DNA from: Rebecca billardiae RCC1528
Lineage: Eukaryota > Haptophyta
Assembly: GCA_965240325.2 (NCBI GenBank)
Contig: OZ251226.1
Span: forward strand, 3,162,001-3,226,000
DNA length: 64,000 nt
Direction of reading: 5' to 3'
Shown here: in pieces, positions 40,301 through 50,846 of the stretch
Position numbering within the stretch: position 1 is the first letter of the stretch
Layout: every line of letters starts with the position of its first letter
Notes under the pieces: generated by a model
Database searches by the model: none
Seen by the model: only the letters and a program-made list of their open reading frames with translations
Told to the model about the DNA's origin: nothing
Made by a program: the position numbers and the translations under genes

Positions 40301-40346
40301 GGACGGCGAGCTCGAAGGGGCCGTCGCCATGTACGGCTCGATTTGA
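37340..40346 (+). CDS. Lipin-type phosphatidate phosphatase
   Basis: Dephosphorylates phosphatidate to diacylglycerol (EC 3.1.3.4), the Mg-dependent step before storage oil and phospholipids. Exons 37340-39979 and 40098-40346 give 962 residues; the 118-nt intron (donor TCGCAG|GTGCGC, acceptor CCGCAG|GGCGTG) joins LIINSQ to GVITHTNRTYLKSYP. The N-LIP domain starts at the chosen ATG (residues 1-90: FSTVLDINQATLSGAIDILV, FHVRFGKLEILKP). A long Ala/Ser/Pro-rich middle (about 190-690) follows. The C-terminal HAD domain has the catalytic DxDxT as ISDVDGTITRSDVLGH, then LLYLTSRGIGQ, PDGPIFMSPTRLIESF and GFGNRRSDQVAY. An acidic tail (DSSDDDTHEDEDGE) ends the protein. Membrane-associated at ER/nucleus in other organisms; no presequence here. 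Confidence 0.95.
39980..40097 (+). other. Intron of the lipin gene
   Basis: 118 nt, GT-AG, fixed by the conserved lipin C-terminal sequence on both sides. CG-rich. Confidence 0.92.
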
Positions 40347-41745
40347 CATGACTACCGCCATGCGATACGGACTTCCTCGTATAGAAGTCGTTGGCCGACT
40401 GGACGACGACGTCATCGACCTGGGCCTCATCCGGTGGTAACTCCGGTCACCGAGACCGGAGTCGGAGTCGCCGAGTCCAGCGTCGTGGCTGCGGTGGACC
40501 GTGGTTGGCATCGCGTCGCCAATGGTGGTGTCTGATGAGCGATGGCAGTTGTCGTCGCAGTGCCGCAGTGCCGCCAGTCTGACGCGCGGCGCGCGCGGTA
40601 GCGACTAACGGCCACGAAGCGGATGACAAGTACGTTGGCCCCCGTCCGCCCCCGTGGGCGTGCGCCGATGTGGATCATGATATGGCCACTTTGGCCAGCA
40701 GCACGACCGTTGTCCCGCGAGTTCGGACCATCACACGTGTACTATATAGCTATATATATACTTATTGCCGCCTGCTCGGATGCCGACTACGCTCACATCA
40801 TTCTCAGACTGCGCCCCGGCCGATCAGTAGGCTCACACTGCTGGCGCGATCATCCGGATACTCCGCCAGCAGCCCGTGATGACGATCGATGAGCAGCACG
40901 GCAGCGGCGCACGGGCTGCCGGGCCCGCGGCCGGGGTCCGGGCCTCACGGACTAGTTATTTATACAAGACACCGTTCACTCGTTGGCGTTACAGTTATTA
41001 GTTAGACGTAGTTAGTGGCGTTACTGAATGAAGTAGCGCGCACCGCCGTTGTAGCGCAGTATATATATATATATAGAGACTCAGCAGCTAGCGCAGTCGT
41101 CTCGACTTCCGATCGATCGTCGCCGCCCCACCGCCTGCAGTCATAATCATTTGCCACACTGCCGACTGCGGGCGTCATGCTGAGACTATAATGATGAGTA
41201 CTGATGTATGACCGCCCTCTGTCCCGCCCTGAGAGTGCCTTCTGACTCCGCCGAGTGCGTGGCCCGCGGCGCCGGCCGCAGTCATCACCGTTCCGGGTTA
41301 GTATAGCAGCTAAATATAAAATTCTACGCGTGCACGCCATGATGATGACTTATTATTGACTACACGGAGTACTCGCGGCCCGATGAGTAGTGATGTGATC
41401 GGATTGATTCGTTCGGACTCAGCCTACGAAGTACGATATATATATATATATATACTACATATCATCAATGACTAGACTACTCGATCATCGGATGCGGTCC
41501 GCGATGGAGCAGCGCATCAGTCCGCACGCAGATCGATATCGTCCGCCGCGGAACGAACAAAAGTACGATATGCGAATTGATGACGACCAGACACGCGCGT
41601 GCTCACTGTGATGTACTGTCAGGCTGTAGTCAGTAGTGTAACTACTAACTCAACGTACGCCACAGGGCCTGCCTGATGGCGGCGGCGTACTCGGTAGTCT
41701 TGTCAGAACTCAGCCTGTGCAGAATGCGAACCGCCTCATGCGAGC
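40347..41745. other. Convergent intergenic region, no gene seen
   Basis: About 1.4 kb between two converging genes, of lower GC, with short AT runs near 40745-40765, 41059-41075 and 41435-41455. No supported frame or RNA gene. Confidence 0.5.
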
Positions 41746-42594
41746 TCAGAATACGGAGGACAGGGAGCTCTCCTTCAGCTTGACGCCCTTGTAGTACCCG
41801 GCGGGCGTGCGCTCAGCGCGGCCCCATCGGCGCATCATCAGCTCGATGTCGGCATCGCTGATCTTGTCCGACGCTGCCCTGTACTTAGGGTAGTACAGGC
41901 GGTACGCGCGCACCACGTCTGACTCGTGGCAACTCGCCGTGGGGACGAGCTCGAGCAGCTCCGCGGCGAACACCTCGAACTCGTCGCGACGCTCCATCCG
42001 CGCCGCGTTCTCCGCGCGCGACTCGAGCCTAGGCCGGATCACCTCGAAGAAGGCGGCCGCGATTGCAAACGTGCCGGAGAGCGAGAGCACGAAGCTCGTC
42101 GAGTTGTCCAGCGCGAGGAGGAGGAGGCGCTCGACGAGCAGGCCTCCGAGCGCGAAGGAGGCCACGACGCCGAGCTGCACGCCCAGTGGCACGTCGTACT
42201 CGTACCCCTCCGCCGCGTCCCTGGCCCACTGCTCGTCGCGCGCCCCTACCACGGCTGCGATCGCCAGCGCCACCCAGCGCGATGGGCGGACGTCAGTGCC
42301 GATGCCGAGCGGGGCGAGCCACGGGCCTGGGCCCACGGCGAGCGCGATGGCAAGCAGCACGGCCCCGATGGCGTCTGCCGCCCCCACGTGCAGCAGGACA
42401 TCGGCTGCAGATGTGGGCATATTTGCTCGCGAGAGCGCGTCCGCGCGTTGGCGCACGGCCGCGCCCGCATCCACGGTCGGCGCGCCGGCTTGGAAGCCGA
42501 CGGCGAAGGGCTCTGCCATGCGCACCAGAGTGCGGGCGACGCGCGGCGCTGCGAGGCACGCCCCGCGCGCCGTCGGAACTCCGATCGGGCGCAT
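41746..42594 (-). CDS. Multi-pass membrane protein, probably plastid, unknown function
   Basis: 282 residues from the ATG at 42594 (MRPIGVPTARGACLAAPRVA). The Arg/Ala-rich start resembles a transit peptide but lacks a hydrophobic signal peptide. Three or four hydrophobic segments follow: AIGAVLLAIALAVGPGPWLA, WVALAIAAVVGA, GVQLGVVASFALGGLLVERL and FVLSLSGTFAIAAAFFEVI. A soluble C-terminal domain (about 205-282) has paired acidic and aromatic residues: FEVFAAELLELV, CHESDVVRAYRLYYPKYR and IELMMRRWGRAERTPAGYYK. I do not recognise the family. It is divergent from the SCYL1-like gene, with 203 bases between starts. Confidence 0.7.
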   Translation of the reverse strand: MRPIGVPTARGACLAAPRVARTLVRMAEPFAVGFQAGAPTVDAGAAVRQRADALSRANMPTSAADVLLHVGAADAIGAVLLAIALAVGPGPWLAPLGIGTDVRPSRWVALAIAAVVGARDEQWARDAAEGYEYDVPLGVQLGVVASFALGGLLVERLLLLALDNSTSFVLSLSGTFAIAAAFFEVIRPRLESRAENAARMERRDEFEVFAAELLELVPTASCHESDVVRAYRLYYPKYRAASDKISDADIELMMRRWGRAERTPAGYYKGVKLKESSLSSVF

Positions 42595-42797
42595 GGCGGA
42601 CAAGGTGCGTGAAGATGACTTTCGCGCGTGTTCTCTCGACCGACTGGCAGAACTACTGTGCTGGCATCCTCCGTGGAGATGCTGTGTGACAACGTGCTTG
42701 GCCTTTGGCGCTTTGCTGAGCGGACCGCCGCCGCCATCCTGAATTTCTCGGTCGGCCCTGGCCCGCCTGGGTGAGAGCGAGCCCACGCGCGCGGGCC
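42595..42797. promoter_or_regulatory. Shared upstream region, membrane protein and SCYL1-like genes
   Basis: 203 bases between divergent start codons. No clear core promoter box. Confidence 0.4.
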
Positions 42798-45700
42798 ATG
42801 TTCTCGTGGCTCCTGGGCTCGGGGCAGAGCATCCCCTATGAGTTCGGGGACGAGGACGAGGACTTCACAGGCAAGACCATCTGGAAGCTACGTGCCGGCA
42901 AGGACAAGAAGGCAAGCGCCGCGGCACCCGCGGCACGCGCGCGCAGCGAGCGGTGCGCGCGCATGCTGCGCGCGCGCGCGCGTGCGCTCAGACGTTGCGG
43001 GTGTGCGCGTCCTCGCGCTCGCCGGCCGATTCGTGTGCGCAGGACGGCAGCCCTGTCTCCATCTTCGTCTTCGACCTCGCCAACCGCTCGGAGACGGAGA
43101 AGGAGGCCGCGCGCAACGCGCTGAAGCGGTGCAAGACCATCAAGCACCCGTACATTGTGCGCTTCGTGGACGGCGCGGAGATGGCGGACAACAAGGGCGG
43201 CGGCATGCTGTACATCGTGACCGAGCCGATCTCGCCCCTCGAGCCCGAGCTCAAGCGCGAGGGCGGGCTGCCCCAGCCCGCGCTCGCGTGGGGCCTGCGC
43301 TCGATCGTGTCGGCCGTCGCGTTCCTGCACAAGGGCGGCATGATGCACGCGAACGTGCACCTCTCGTCCATCTTCGTGAACAAGGCGGGGGACTGGAAGC
43401 TGTCGGGGCTCGAGCTCGTGTGCTCCCCGCACACTGGCGGCGCCGACGCGCTCGGCGCCGTCAAGGAGCTGCTGCCGCGCAAGCTGCAGTCGCCCGAGCT
43501 CGCGCGCGGCCAGCTGGCTGTGCTCGAGCAGGCGGACGCGGGCGTCACCGACTCGTGGCTGCTGGGCGTGCTGGTGTACGAGGTGTTCAACGGGCGGCTG
43601 GAGCGGGCGGAGCAGCTGAAGAACACGACGCGCCTCCCGCCCGCGCTCGTCAAGCACTACACCCAGCTCCTCTCCGGCACGGCGCCGACGCGGCTGCGCG
43701 CGGCCGAGCTGCTGGGCAACGCTTTCCTCAACCACGCGTACTGCGGCACGCAGGAGTTCGTCGAGAACCTGAACGTGCAGGACGCGGCGGAGAAGGAGCG
43801 CTTCTTCGCGACGCTGACCGAGCACGTGTCCGAGATCCCGCCCGCCGCCGCCAAGTACAAGTTCCTCCCCGCGCTCATCCAGAACCTCGAGTACGGCGGC
43901 GGGTCGGCGCGCATCCTGACGCCGATGCTGCACATCGCAAAGGCGCTGAGCGAAGACGAGTTCCAGCGGCAGGTCGTGCCGATCGTGAGCAAGCTGTTCG
44001 CGAACAACGACCGGGCGATGCGGATGCCGCTGCTCGAGCTGCTCCCCTCCTTCGTCGCCTCCGTCCCCGAGCGCGTGCTCAACGAGAACATCTTCCCCTC
44101 GATGTGCAACGGCTTTGTCGACGCGTCGGCGCAGCTGCGCGAGATGACGGTCAAGGCGATGGTGCCGCTCGCGCCGCGGCTCAACCAGCGCTCGCTGGGG
44201 CACGTGCTGCGCGCGTTCGCCAACCTGCAGCGCGACGAGGAGGCCGCGATCCGCACCAACACCACCATCTGCCTCGGCAAGATCACGCAGTACCTCGACC
44301 CGACCTCGCGGCAGCGCGTGCTGATCGCGGCGTTCAGCCGCGCGCTGCTCGACCCGTTCCCGCCCGCGCGGCGCGCGGGCGCGCTCTCGCTCGCCGCGAC
44401 GCAGAGCTTCCACTCGGCGGCGGACTGCGCGCGCAAGATCGTGCCCGCCGTGGCGCCGCTCGCGATCGACCCCGACCCCGACGTGCGCAAGGCCGCGCTC
44501 CAGTGCCTCGCCGTGTACATGGCGAAGCTGGACGGCGAGTCGCGCCGGATGGCGGCGCGCGACGCGGGCGAGGAGGAGCCCAGTGTGCCGGACGCGATGG
44601 CCGTCGCGACCAACGTGGCGCAGGAGTCGGTGATGGAGAGCATGACGTGGGTCTCGTCGATGCTGGGCAAGGTGGGCCTCTCGGCCGCCGCCGCCGCCGC
44701 CGCCAAGGCCGCCGAGGCCGCCAAGGCCGCGAGCGCCAAGCCCAAGGAGGCGGACCCCTCGAAGCCGGCCATGCTCACGCCCACGCCCGCCGCGCCCGCG
44801 CCCGCGCCCACGCCGGCTGCGCCCACGCCGGCGTGCGGCGGTGGCGCGGGCGGCGATGGGATGGGCGTCGGCGCGGGCGCGGCGGGGAAGCCGCCCATGC
44901 AGCCAGCCGCGCCGCCCATGCAGCCGGCTGCCACCGCCCGACCGCCACAGCCCGCAGGTGCGAGCGCGCGCCGCGCTCGCTCCCGCACGCGCGCCGCCGC
45001 CCTCGAGCGCGCGCGCCGCCCCAGCGCGACCTCTCACCGGCCTGCCCCCGCGCGCGGCGCGTCCCTGCCGTGCGCGCTCGCAGCGCCGCCGAATGTCAAC
45101 GCGGGGGGCGTATCCAGCTCCAACCTGAGCGACCTGCTCGGCGACGCGGACTTCGACACGGCGTTCAGCGAGCCGTTTGCGCCGCCGCCCGCGCCGCCCG
45201 CAGGCCAGGGCACGCCGGTCGCGGCCGGCGGCGCCAGCGGCGGTCTCGCGCGCGCGGACAGCGGAGCGAGCGGCGGTGGAGCCACGCCCGCCAAGCCGGC
45301 GAAGCTGGCCGCGCACAAGGTGCGCTTGGCTCGCACCCGTCGCGAACCGCGCTCGCTCCGCGCGCGCCGACGGCTGCTCACGCGCGCGCGCGCGCGCTGG
45401 CGTGCGCCTGTGTACCCCGCGCGCAGGCGTCGGCCGAGTGGGCGGCGGACGACGACTTCTTCGCCGACTTCAACAAGCCCGTGGCGAGCGGCAAGCCGGG
45501 CGCGGCGCCGAGCGGCGCGATGGGCTCGATGGGCTGTGGCAGCACGGGGGGCATGGCGCCGTCGCTTACGCCGCCACCCCGCCCGCCGCCGTCGCAGCCG
45601 GGCCAGCCCATGCTGACGCCGCCGCCGCCTGCGCCGCAAGCCGGCCAGGGCGGCGCGCAGCCCGCCGGCATGCAGCTGGGGCAGCAGCAGCAGCAGCAGC

Positions 45701-46134
45701 AGCCCAGGGGCGCGTGCGGCGGGATGGGGATGGGCGGCGGGGCGGGGCCCGCGGCTGGCGGCGGCATGCCCATGCGGCCTCAGGGCGGCTGCATGCAACC
45801 GCCGCCAGCGCAGCCGCAGCAGCAGATGGGCGCGCGCCCGATCGGAGCGGCTCTGAGCGGCAGCTCCTCCCTCGCCGGGCTCGACCCACTCGCCATGCTC
45901 GGCCAGCCGTCGCAGCAGCCGAGGCCAACGCTGGCGCCGCCGCCGCCGGCCGGGCAGGCTGGCGGCATGGGCGGCATGGGTGGCATGGGGATGGCGCCCC
46001 AGCTCGCGCCGCCGCCTGGCGGCGCACCGATGCAGCCGCCGCCCATGGGCGGAGCGCCGCAGATGCCCGCGCCCGGCAGCGCGGGCACGAATAAGCTGGG
46101 CGCCAAGCGCACGGACGACTGGGACGCGTGGTAG
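42798..46134 (+). CDS. SCYL1-like pseudokinase with HEAT repeats
   Basis: Exons 42798-42911, 43043-44957, 45084-45319 and 45427-46134 give 990 residues. The kinase-like domain (about 1-300) opens MFSWLLGSGQSIPYEFG, then GSPVSIFVFDLANR, HPYIVRFVDGAEM, LRSIVSAVAFLHKGG and HANVHLSSIFVNKAGDWKLS; the catalytic HRD and DFG motifs are replaced, as in SCY1-like pseudokinases. HEAT repeats follow (about 310-590, LTEHVSEIPPAAAKYKFLPA, FPSMCNGFVDASAQLREMTV). The C-terminal 400 residues are Pro/Gly/Met/Gln-rich with FADFN-type acidic patches and end DDWDAW, like SCYL1 tails. SCYL1 works with COPI in Golgi-ER transport. Intron 1 has a GC donor; the other two are GT-AG. Confidence 0.92.
42912..43042 (+). 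other. GC-AG intron of the SCYL1-like gene
   Basis: 131 nt. The donor is AAG|GCAAGC, the strong form expected when GC replaces GT; no usable GT lies nearby. The acceptor is TGCGCAG|GACGGC. Splicing joins KDKK to DGSPVSIFVFDL as in other SCYL1 proteins. Confidence 0.88.
44958..45083 (+). other. Intron 2 of the SCYL1-like gene
   Basis: 126 nt, donor CCGCAG|GTGCGA, acceptor GCTCGCAG|CGCCG, phase 1. In frame and stop-free, so read-through would add an Arg/Ala-rich insert. Confidence 0.75.
45320..45426 (+). other. Intron 3 of the SCYL1-like gene
   Basis: 107 nt, donor CACAAG|GTGCGC, acceptor GCGCAG|GCGTCG, phase 0. Needed to reach the frame that ends DDWDAW. Confidence 0.88.
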
Positions 46135-46401
46135 TATTATCAGGCGCAGCGGCAGGCTGGCCAACCCTGCTGGGCCGCGCCTAGCCCCTACTTTCTGCAT
46201 AGACCTCCGGCGCCGTGCGGCCGTGGAATCGCCGCCCACGTTACTATGCGCTGGCCTTCGGCTTCGGTCTGCAAGTATATCCATACACGTACAGTATCGG
46301 GGGGTATTGCAACCGAAAAGGCGCGAACGGCGCCTTCTCGAGTCTCGACATCGCAATCGAATTCCGCCGCATAGCCCGCATTGGACCGAAGACGCGCGAG
46401 G

Positions 46402-47469
46402 ATGCTCGTCATCGCACGCACGCTGCTCGCGCTTGCGCTGCTTGCCGCATGCGCCGCTGGTGCCGCACCGACGCTCAGCCCGACCGCCTCTGGTGCTGCC
46501 GCGGCTAAGAGCCAGCTGCTATCCGCGCTCGGCGCGCGCGCAGTCGATCCGGTCCTCGCGAGCCCGGTGACCGGCGCGCCGCTTGCACGCGAGCGCACGG
46601 TGATCGGAGGACGGGTGTTCATTGCGTACCGCGAGGAGGGCGACGACGATGTGCGCGCGTATCGGGATAACGGCAACTACGTCGATCTCACCCCCGGCAG
46701 CGCCGAGCCGATGGCCTCGCCGCAGGAGCTGCTCAGCGCGCTCGCGCAGACGTTCTCGCCCGAGCAGTTTGGGCGCGAGTTCTTCCGCAACCCGTACATC
46801 TCCTTCCTGTACGAGCGCGGCTGGAGGCAGAGCTTCGACGCCAATGGGTTCCCCGGCATCGATCGCGAGTTCGAGGAGGTCCTCAAGTTCATCGGCCCCG
46901 TGGCGGACGGGGGCACCGTGCTCGACATGTCGTGTGGCTCTGGGCTGATGACGCGCCGCCTGGCGGGCTCGGGCCGGTTCGCACGCGTGATCGGCGCGGA
47001 CTACTCCGAGTCGATGCTGCAGGAGACGGCGCGTCGGTTCCGCGAGGGCGGCTCGCCGCCGCCCGACCTCGTGCGCTGCGACGTCGCGAAGCTGCCGATG
47101 CAGACTGGCTCGATCGATGCCGTGCACGCTGGCGCTGCGCTGCACTGCTGGCCAGACGTGGCCGCCGGCCTCGCCGAGATCCGGCGCGTGCTCAAGCCGG
47201 GCGGCGTCTTCTTCGCCACGACGTTCCTCACTTCAGCCACCATCAACGCGGGCACGCGCAACATCGGCGGCTCGGTCGGCCCCGGCTTCCGCTTCTTCGA
47301 GCTCGACGAGCTGCGCACGCTCTTCGAGGAGGCGGGCTTTGAGCCGCCGATCGACGCGCGGAAGGAAGGGCGTGCATGCGCGATCGTCAAGGCGGCCACG
47401 CCCGCGGCAGACTCAGCGAGCGGCGTGGCTGGCGGCGCGCCAGCCGCTGACGCTTCGGACGACCTGTAG
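46402..47469 (+). CDS. Plastid-type class I SAM methyltransferase (UbiE/type 11 fold)
   Basis: 355 residues from the first in-frame ATG (46402); only a TTG lies upstream. An N-terminal hydrophobic signal (LVIARTLLALALLAACAAGA) and Ala/Ser-rich stretch suggest a two-part plastid presequence. The SAM-binding motif is GTVLDMSCGSGLMTRRLAGS, followed by VIGADYSESMLQ, DLVRCDVAKLPM, VHAGAALHCWPDVAAGLAEI and RVLKPGGVFFATTF. The DMSCGSGL form and flanks resemble plant plastoglobule methyltransferases of the At1g78140/At2g41040 type (recalled, not searched). The N-terminal zinc-binding Cys pairs of that family are not evident here (DPVLASPVTGAPLARER). The substrate is unknown, perhaps a quinone or lipid. 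Confidence 0.85.
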   Translation: MLVIARTLLALALLAACAAGAAPTLSPTASGAAAAKSQLLSALGARAVDPVLASPVTGAPLARERTVIGGRVFIAYREEGDDDVRAYRDNGNYVDLTPGSAEPMASPQELLSALAQTFSPEQFGREFFRNPYISFLYERGWRQSFDANGFPGIDREFEEVLKFIGPVADGGTVLDMSCGSGLMTRRLAGSGRFARVIGADYSESMLQETARRFREGGSPPPDLVRCDVAKLPMQTGSIDAVHAGAALHCWPDVAAGLAEIRRVLKPGGVFFATTFLTSATINAGTRNIGGSVGPGFRFFELDELRTLFEEAGFEPPIDARKEGRACAIVKAATPAADSASGVAGGAPAADASDDL

Positions 47470-47686
47470 GCAGCCACCGAGTACTGTCACACGCGTCGGT
47501 GGTCCAGCGACCAGCTATCAGCAGTTGAGACGTTCAGCTCACTACAGCATATCAGCCATCAGCACCTGCCCACTGACCAAGGGCGTATTAAAATACACTG
47601 ACGGCCACAAGGATCGAGATCCAGTGCAACATACACCAGCCGGGTGGAAAGCGGGCCGGCGGGTCGGGCATTTTCAACCGGTGGCC

Positions 47687-49372
47687 ATGGCGGACGGCCC
47701 CGAGGCGGAGCAGAAGGAAGTCGAGGCGGAAGCGCTGGATGATCACGCGGCCCCGGCTGCCGCCGGCACGTCGCGACTGCGCCCTGCCGTATGTGCGTGC
47801 TGCGTGTTTGCCGGCGTCGCGCTTGTTCCGTTGCTCATCGTCGCCCTCCAGCCGCGAGCACACGCTGCGCTCCCACCGGAGCCACCGCCGTCGCCGGGCA
47901 TGGCGGACGCGCACCACCGGGTGGTGAGCGTCCCGACGGGCGCGCGGCTGGCGTATGCCGAGCAGGCATGCGCTGGCCACTTCATCTCGCGGCTCATGCC
48001 TGCGCTCGACACGTGCCTCGAGCACGCGCGCGCGCTGTGCTACCGGTACGCCACGCACTCAGGCGGGAGCGAAGCAGGCGAGGGCATGTGCTTCGGCTGC
48101 ACAGGCGGGCACGTGCGGCGGCGCGTGCAGCAGGCGAAGTTTGACATCTTTGAGCTGGCTTCACTTCCGTCGAACTGCACCCATCGGCATCCGCCTCCGC
48201 CACCACTCCACGTGGGCACAGGCAGCGCGCCGCACCCACCGCCAGCGCGCGGCGTCGCACGCTCTGCGCCGCCTTCCCCCTCGCCCAAGATCGCCAAGTC
48301 GGATCGCGTGTCGGGCTGGCCGGCCGTCGACGAAGACGCCGTCTTTGGCGTCGAGTACCCCGGCTACGCGTGCGGCCGCGGCGTGCAGGACCTCGTCGCG
48401 GTCAACGTGCCGTCCGCGGGCGTGTGCCGCCAGCTGATTCTGCGCGAGCAAGGGGTGGGCGCCGCGCTGCAGGCGGGCACCCACTTCTCCTTCTCGCCCG
48501 TCCACCGAAACTGCATGCGCTGCTCGGCCGCGGCGGTGGGGCGGCGATTCGAGCAGCCCGCATACGATGTGTGGCGCGCGTTCATGAGCCCGCCCCCGCC
48601 GCTGCCTTCGCTCCCGCCTGCACCTCCGCCGCCGACGCCGCCGACACCGCCGCCACGCAGCGCGCCGCACGAGCCGCCACCGCCACCGAGCCCGCCGCCA
48701 CGCGCGCCGCCTAGCGCACCGCCGCCCTCGCCCGGCCACGGCATCGTGTACCCAGACTTCGCGTGCGGTGGGGAGCTGTGGGCCATGCACGGCACCGAGG
48801 GTGGCACGTTTGCCTTCGCCATGAACTCGGCCGCTGAGTGCGCACACCTTGCGCAGCGCGGCGACGCGACGAGCTACTTTGCTTACTCACGCTCCACCCG
48901 CTTCTGCTGGGGCTGCACAGCGGAGCAGCTCGCCAAGCGTGTGCCCAACGATCTGTACGACATCTACAGATCGGCCGCGTTCTCGGGGCACAGGCCGCGG
49001 CGCAGACGACCACCGCCGCCGAGCCCGCCGGGCAGCCCGCCGCCGCTGCCACCGCCACCGTCTGCCGCGGCGCCGCCACCCCTCATGCTCTCGCGCACGC
49101 TCGTGCACGACGGCTGGGCGTGCGGCGGCACGGTGTGGGGCATGGTGCTCGGCAACTCGGCTGGCGGCTTTCTGTGGGGCAAGTCGTCGCCGCGTGAGTG
49201 TGCGCGCACGATCCTTGCAGACGTGGGCGAGGCTCAGGCGCTGCCCTTCTTCGCGTGGTCGCCCACCACGCAGATCTGCTGGAGCTGCACGGAGGAGCAG
49301 ATGCGGCGGCGCGTGCGCGACGAGCTCTACTCCATCTACGCCGTGCAGCCGTTCGCCCATCCTGCCGGATGA
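47687..49372 (+). CDS. Type II membrane protein with four cysteine modules and Pro-rich linkers
   Basis: 561 residues from the ATG at 47687. An acidic cytosolic tail precedes one membrane segment (about residues 34-55, CACCVFAGVALVPLLIVAL). Four extracellular modules of about 70-80 residues follow, near 88-158, 210-290, 358-430 and 474-553. Their pattern is Y-P-x-x-A-C-(G/A)...C...(F/Y)-x-(Y/W/F)-(S/A)-x-x...C-x-x-C-(T/S)...R-(R/V)...(Y/F)-D/S-I/V-(Y/F/W). Examples are YPDFACGGELWAMHG, TRFCWGCTAEQLAKRVPNDL and TQICWSCTEEQMRRRVRDEL. Linkers are PPPSP-type, like algal wall glycoproteins. The modules loosely recall PAN/apple or WSC cysteine domains but match neither clearly. Surface or scale-associated function is inferred. 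Confidence 0.82.
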   Translation: MADGPEAEQKEVEAEALDDHAAPAAAGTSRLRPAVCACCVFAGVALVPLLIVALQPRAHAALPPEPPPSPGMADAHHRVVSVPTGARLAYAEQACAGHFISRLMPALDTCLEHARALCYRYATHSGGSEAGEGMCFGCTGGHVRRRVQQAKFDIFELASLPSNCTHRHPPPPPLHVGTGSAPHPPPARGVARSAPPSPSPKIAKSDRVSGWPAVDEDAVFGVEYPGYACGRGVQDLVAVNVPSAGVCRQLILREQGVGAALQAGTHFSFSPVHRNCMRCSAAAVGRRFEQPAYDVWRAFMSPPPPLPSLPPAPPPPTPPTPPPRSAPHEPPPPPSPPPRAPPSAPPPSPGHGIVYPDFACGGELWAMHGTEGGTFAFAMNSAAECAHLAQRGDATSYFAYSRSTRFCWGCTAEQLAKRVPNDLYDIYRSAAFSGHRPRRRRPPPPSPPGSPPPLPPPPSAAAPPPLMLSRTLVHDGWACGGTVWGMVLGNSAGGFLWGKSSPRECARTILADVGEAQALPFFAWSPTTQICWSCTEEQMRRRVRDELYSIYAVQPFAHPAG

Positions 49373-49537
49373 CCAGACGCCGCCTTGGTCCGCCGCAGCC
49401 GCGCGTTACGGCGCGGTGCGTGCACTAACAATAATGATGATCAAATAAGCGTCAGCCACCTGATAACGACGACGACCCCGGGCCTCAGAAGAGTCGGGCC
49501 GGTCTGCCTGTCAGAGTGTCAGGCCTCACCGTCAGGC

Positions 49538-50846
49538 TCAGGGCCGGCGGCCGCCACCGCGGCCGCCTCCTTGGCCTGGCAGGTTGCGCAGGACCGGCTC
49601 GGTCGCCTCCGCAGGCGGCTGCATGCCGTACTGCAGGTAGAGCGGCGCGAGCGGCACCGCCATCATCGCGTGCATCGCCTTCTGCTGAGCGCTGAAGCGC
49701 ATCGTCGCCGCGAAGCCAAAGTCGAGGCCGAGGCGGCCAGCCCAGCAGTCGAGGATGGCGATCGCCTGGTTGAGGTTCGCCTCGAGCAGGCTGTTCAGGT
49801 CGGCGTGCTCTCGGGCGTAGACCACCTTGAGCATCTCGCGCAGCTTCTTGGCCGTCGCCGCCGCCACGTCTGGCGCTGTCTGCGCGAGCGCCCACGCCTC
49901 GCCGCCTGGGGCGCCGCTGTCGGCCGCATCGGCGGCAGGCGCGGCCTGGGCGGCCGCTGCGCCGGCGCCGCCGGGCGCAGCACAGAAGAGCACGCGCGCC
50001 ACCTCCTCGCGCGCGAGGATGGGGCTGAGGCACGCGAGCGTGTCACGACAGACGCGGTGCGTCGCGTCGGAGAGGCTCGCGTCGCGCTGCACGCGCGGGC
50101 TCGCCCAGCCCTCCAGCTGCCCCTTGCTCGCGTCGAGGTACGAGAGCCACGCGTCAGGAGCGGAGCGGATGTACGCGGCGACGCGCCCGCCGTCCGCCTT
50201 GGAGAAGTTGACGCGGCCCGAGGAGCGCTGGCCGCGCCAGAGCACGCTCGAGACCCACTGCGCGCAGCCGATCACAATCTGCTGGCCGAAGCGCGCGGCG
50301 ACGCGCTCCGCATCCTCACGGAGCAGCGAGCGCACCGCTGCGTACAGCCCAGCAACCTCGGCCGCCGCGTACGGCGCGCTGCGGTCGAGGGCCTCGAGCG
50401 CCTTCAGCCGCGTCTGCAGGGGGAGCGACGCGTCCCCGATCGTCCTGGCCGCCTCGGCGCCCTGCGACTGCATGCGCTGCTTGAGCGAGGCGCACTCGGC
50501 CTTGTGCCCGTGCTTCCAGTTCCGCTTCTGGCACGCCGCACTGCAGTCTGCGAGCAGGCGCGCGCAGGGGAGGGCGGCGCGCGTGGGGCCACGGGCGCGC
50601 GCGCTCAGGAGCAGCAGCGCGCACCGCGCGGCGCGCACGCGCGCGCGCGCATGCGCGCGGCGGCGGAAGCGAGAAGGCTCACGCACATGCCATGGAGGCG
50701 CAGCCACCGCATCGTTTGCTCGCCCCGGGAGCGCCACACACGTCGCACTCGGGCTTCTCGGCGCGATGCACCGAGGCGGTGGCGATGGGGCTCATCCCAG
50801 AGGCGACATAGCGCGCGTTGACCTCATCCATGCTCGTCACCTCCAT
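49538..50846 (-). CDS. MYND-type zinc finger protein
   Basis: Two exons, 50846-50687 and 50547-49538, give 389 residues. The 139-nt intron splits the zinc finger; splicing donor GGCAT|GTGCGT to acceptor CTCGCAG|ACTGCAG restores CDVCGAPGASKRCGGC then YCSAACQKRNWKHGHKAEC, a complete MYND finger (about residues 34-72), which usually binds Pro-rich partner peptides. The rest is helical (LREDAERVAARFGQQIVIGC, DAWLSYLDASKGQLEGWASP) with no SET or other known domain, and ends in a Gly/Arg-rich tail (GQGGGRGGGRRP). An in-frame ATG at 50831 is an alternative start. The gene is divergent from the receptor-like gene (196 bases) and convergent with the cysteine-module gene. Confidence 0.88.
50548..50686 (-). 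other. Intron splitting the MYND finger
   Basis: 139 nt, GT-AG. Borders are fixed by the MYND consensus on both sides. Confidence 0.92.

Noticed and set aside
42836-45316. An 826-codon antisense frame over the SCYL1-like gene
   Set aside because: Arg/His/Ala-rich, no motif, and opposite a gene fixed by conserved kinase-like and HEAT sequence.
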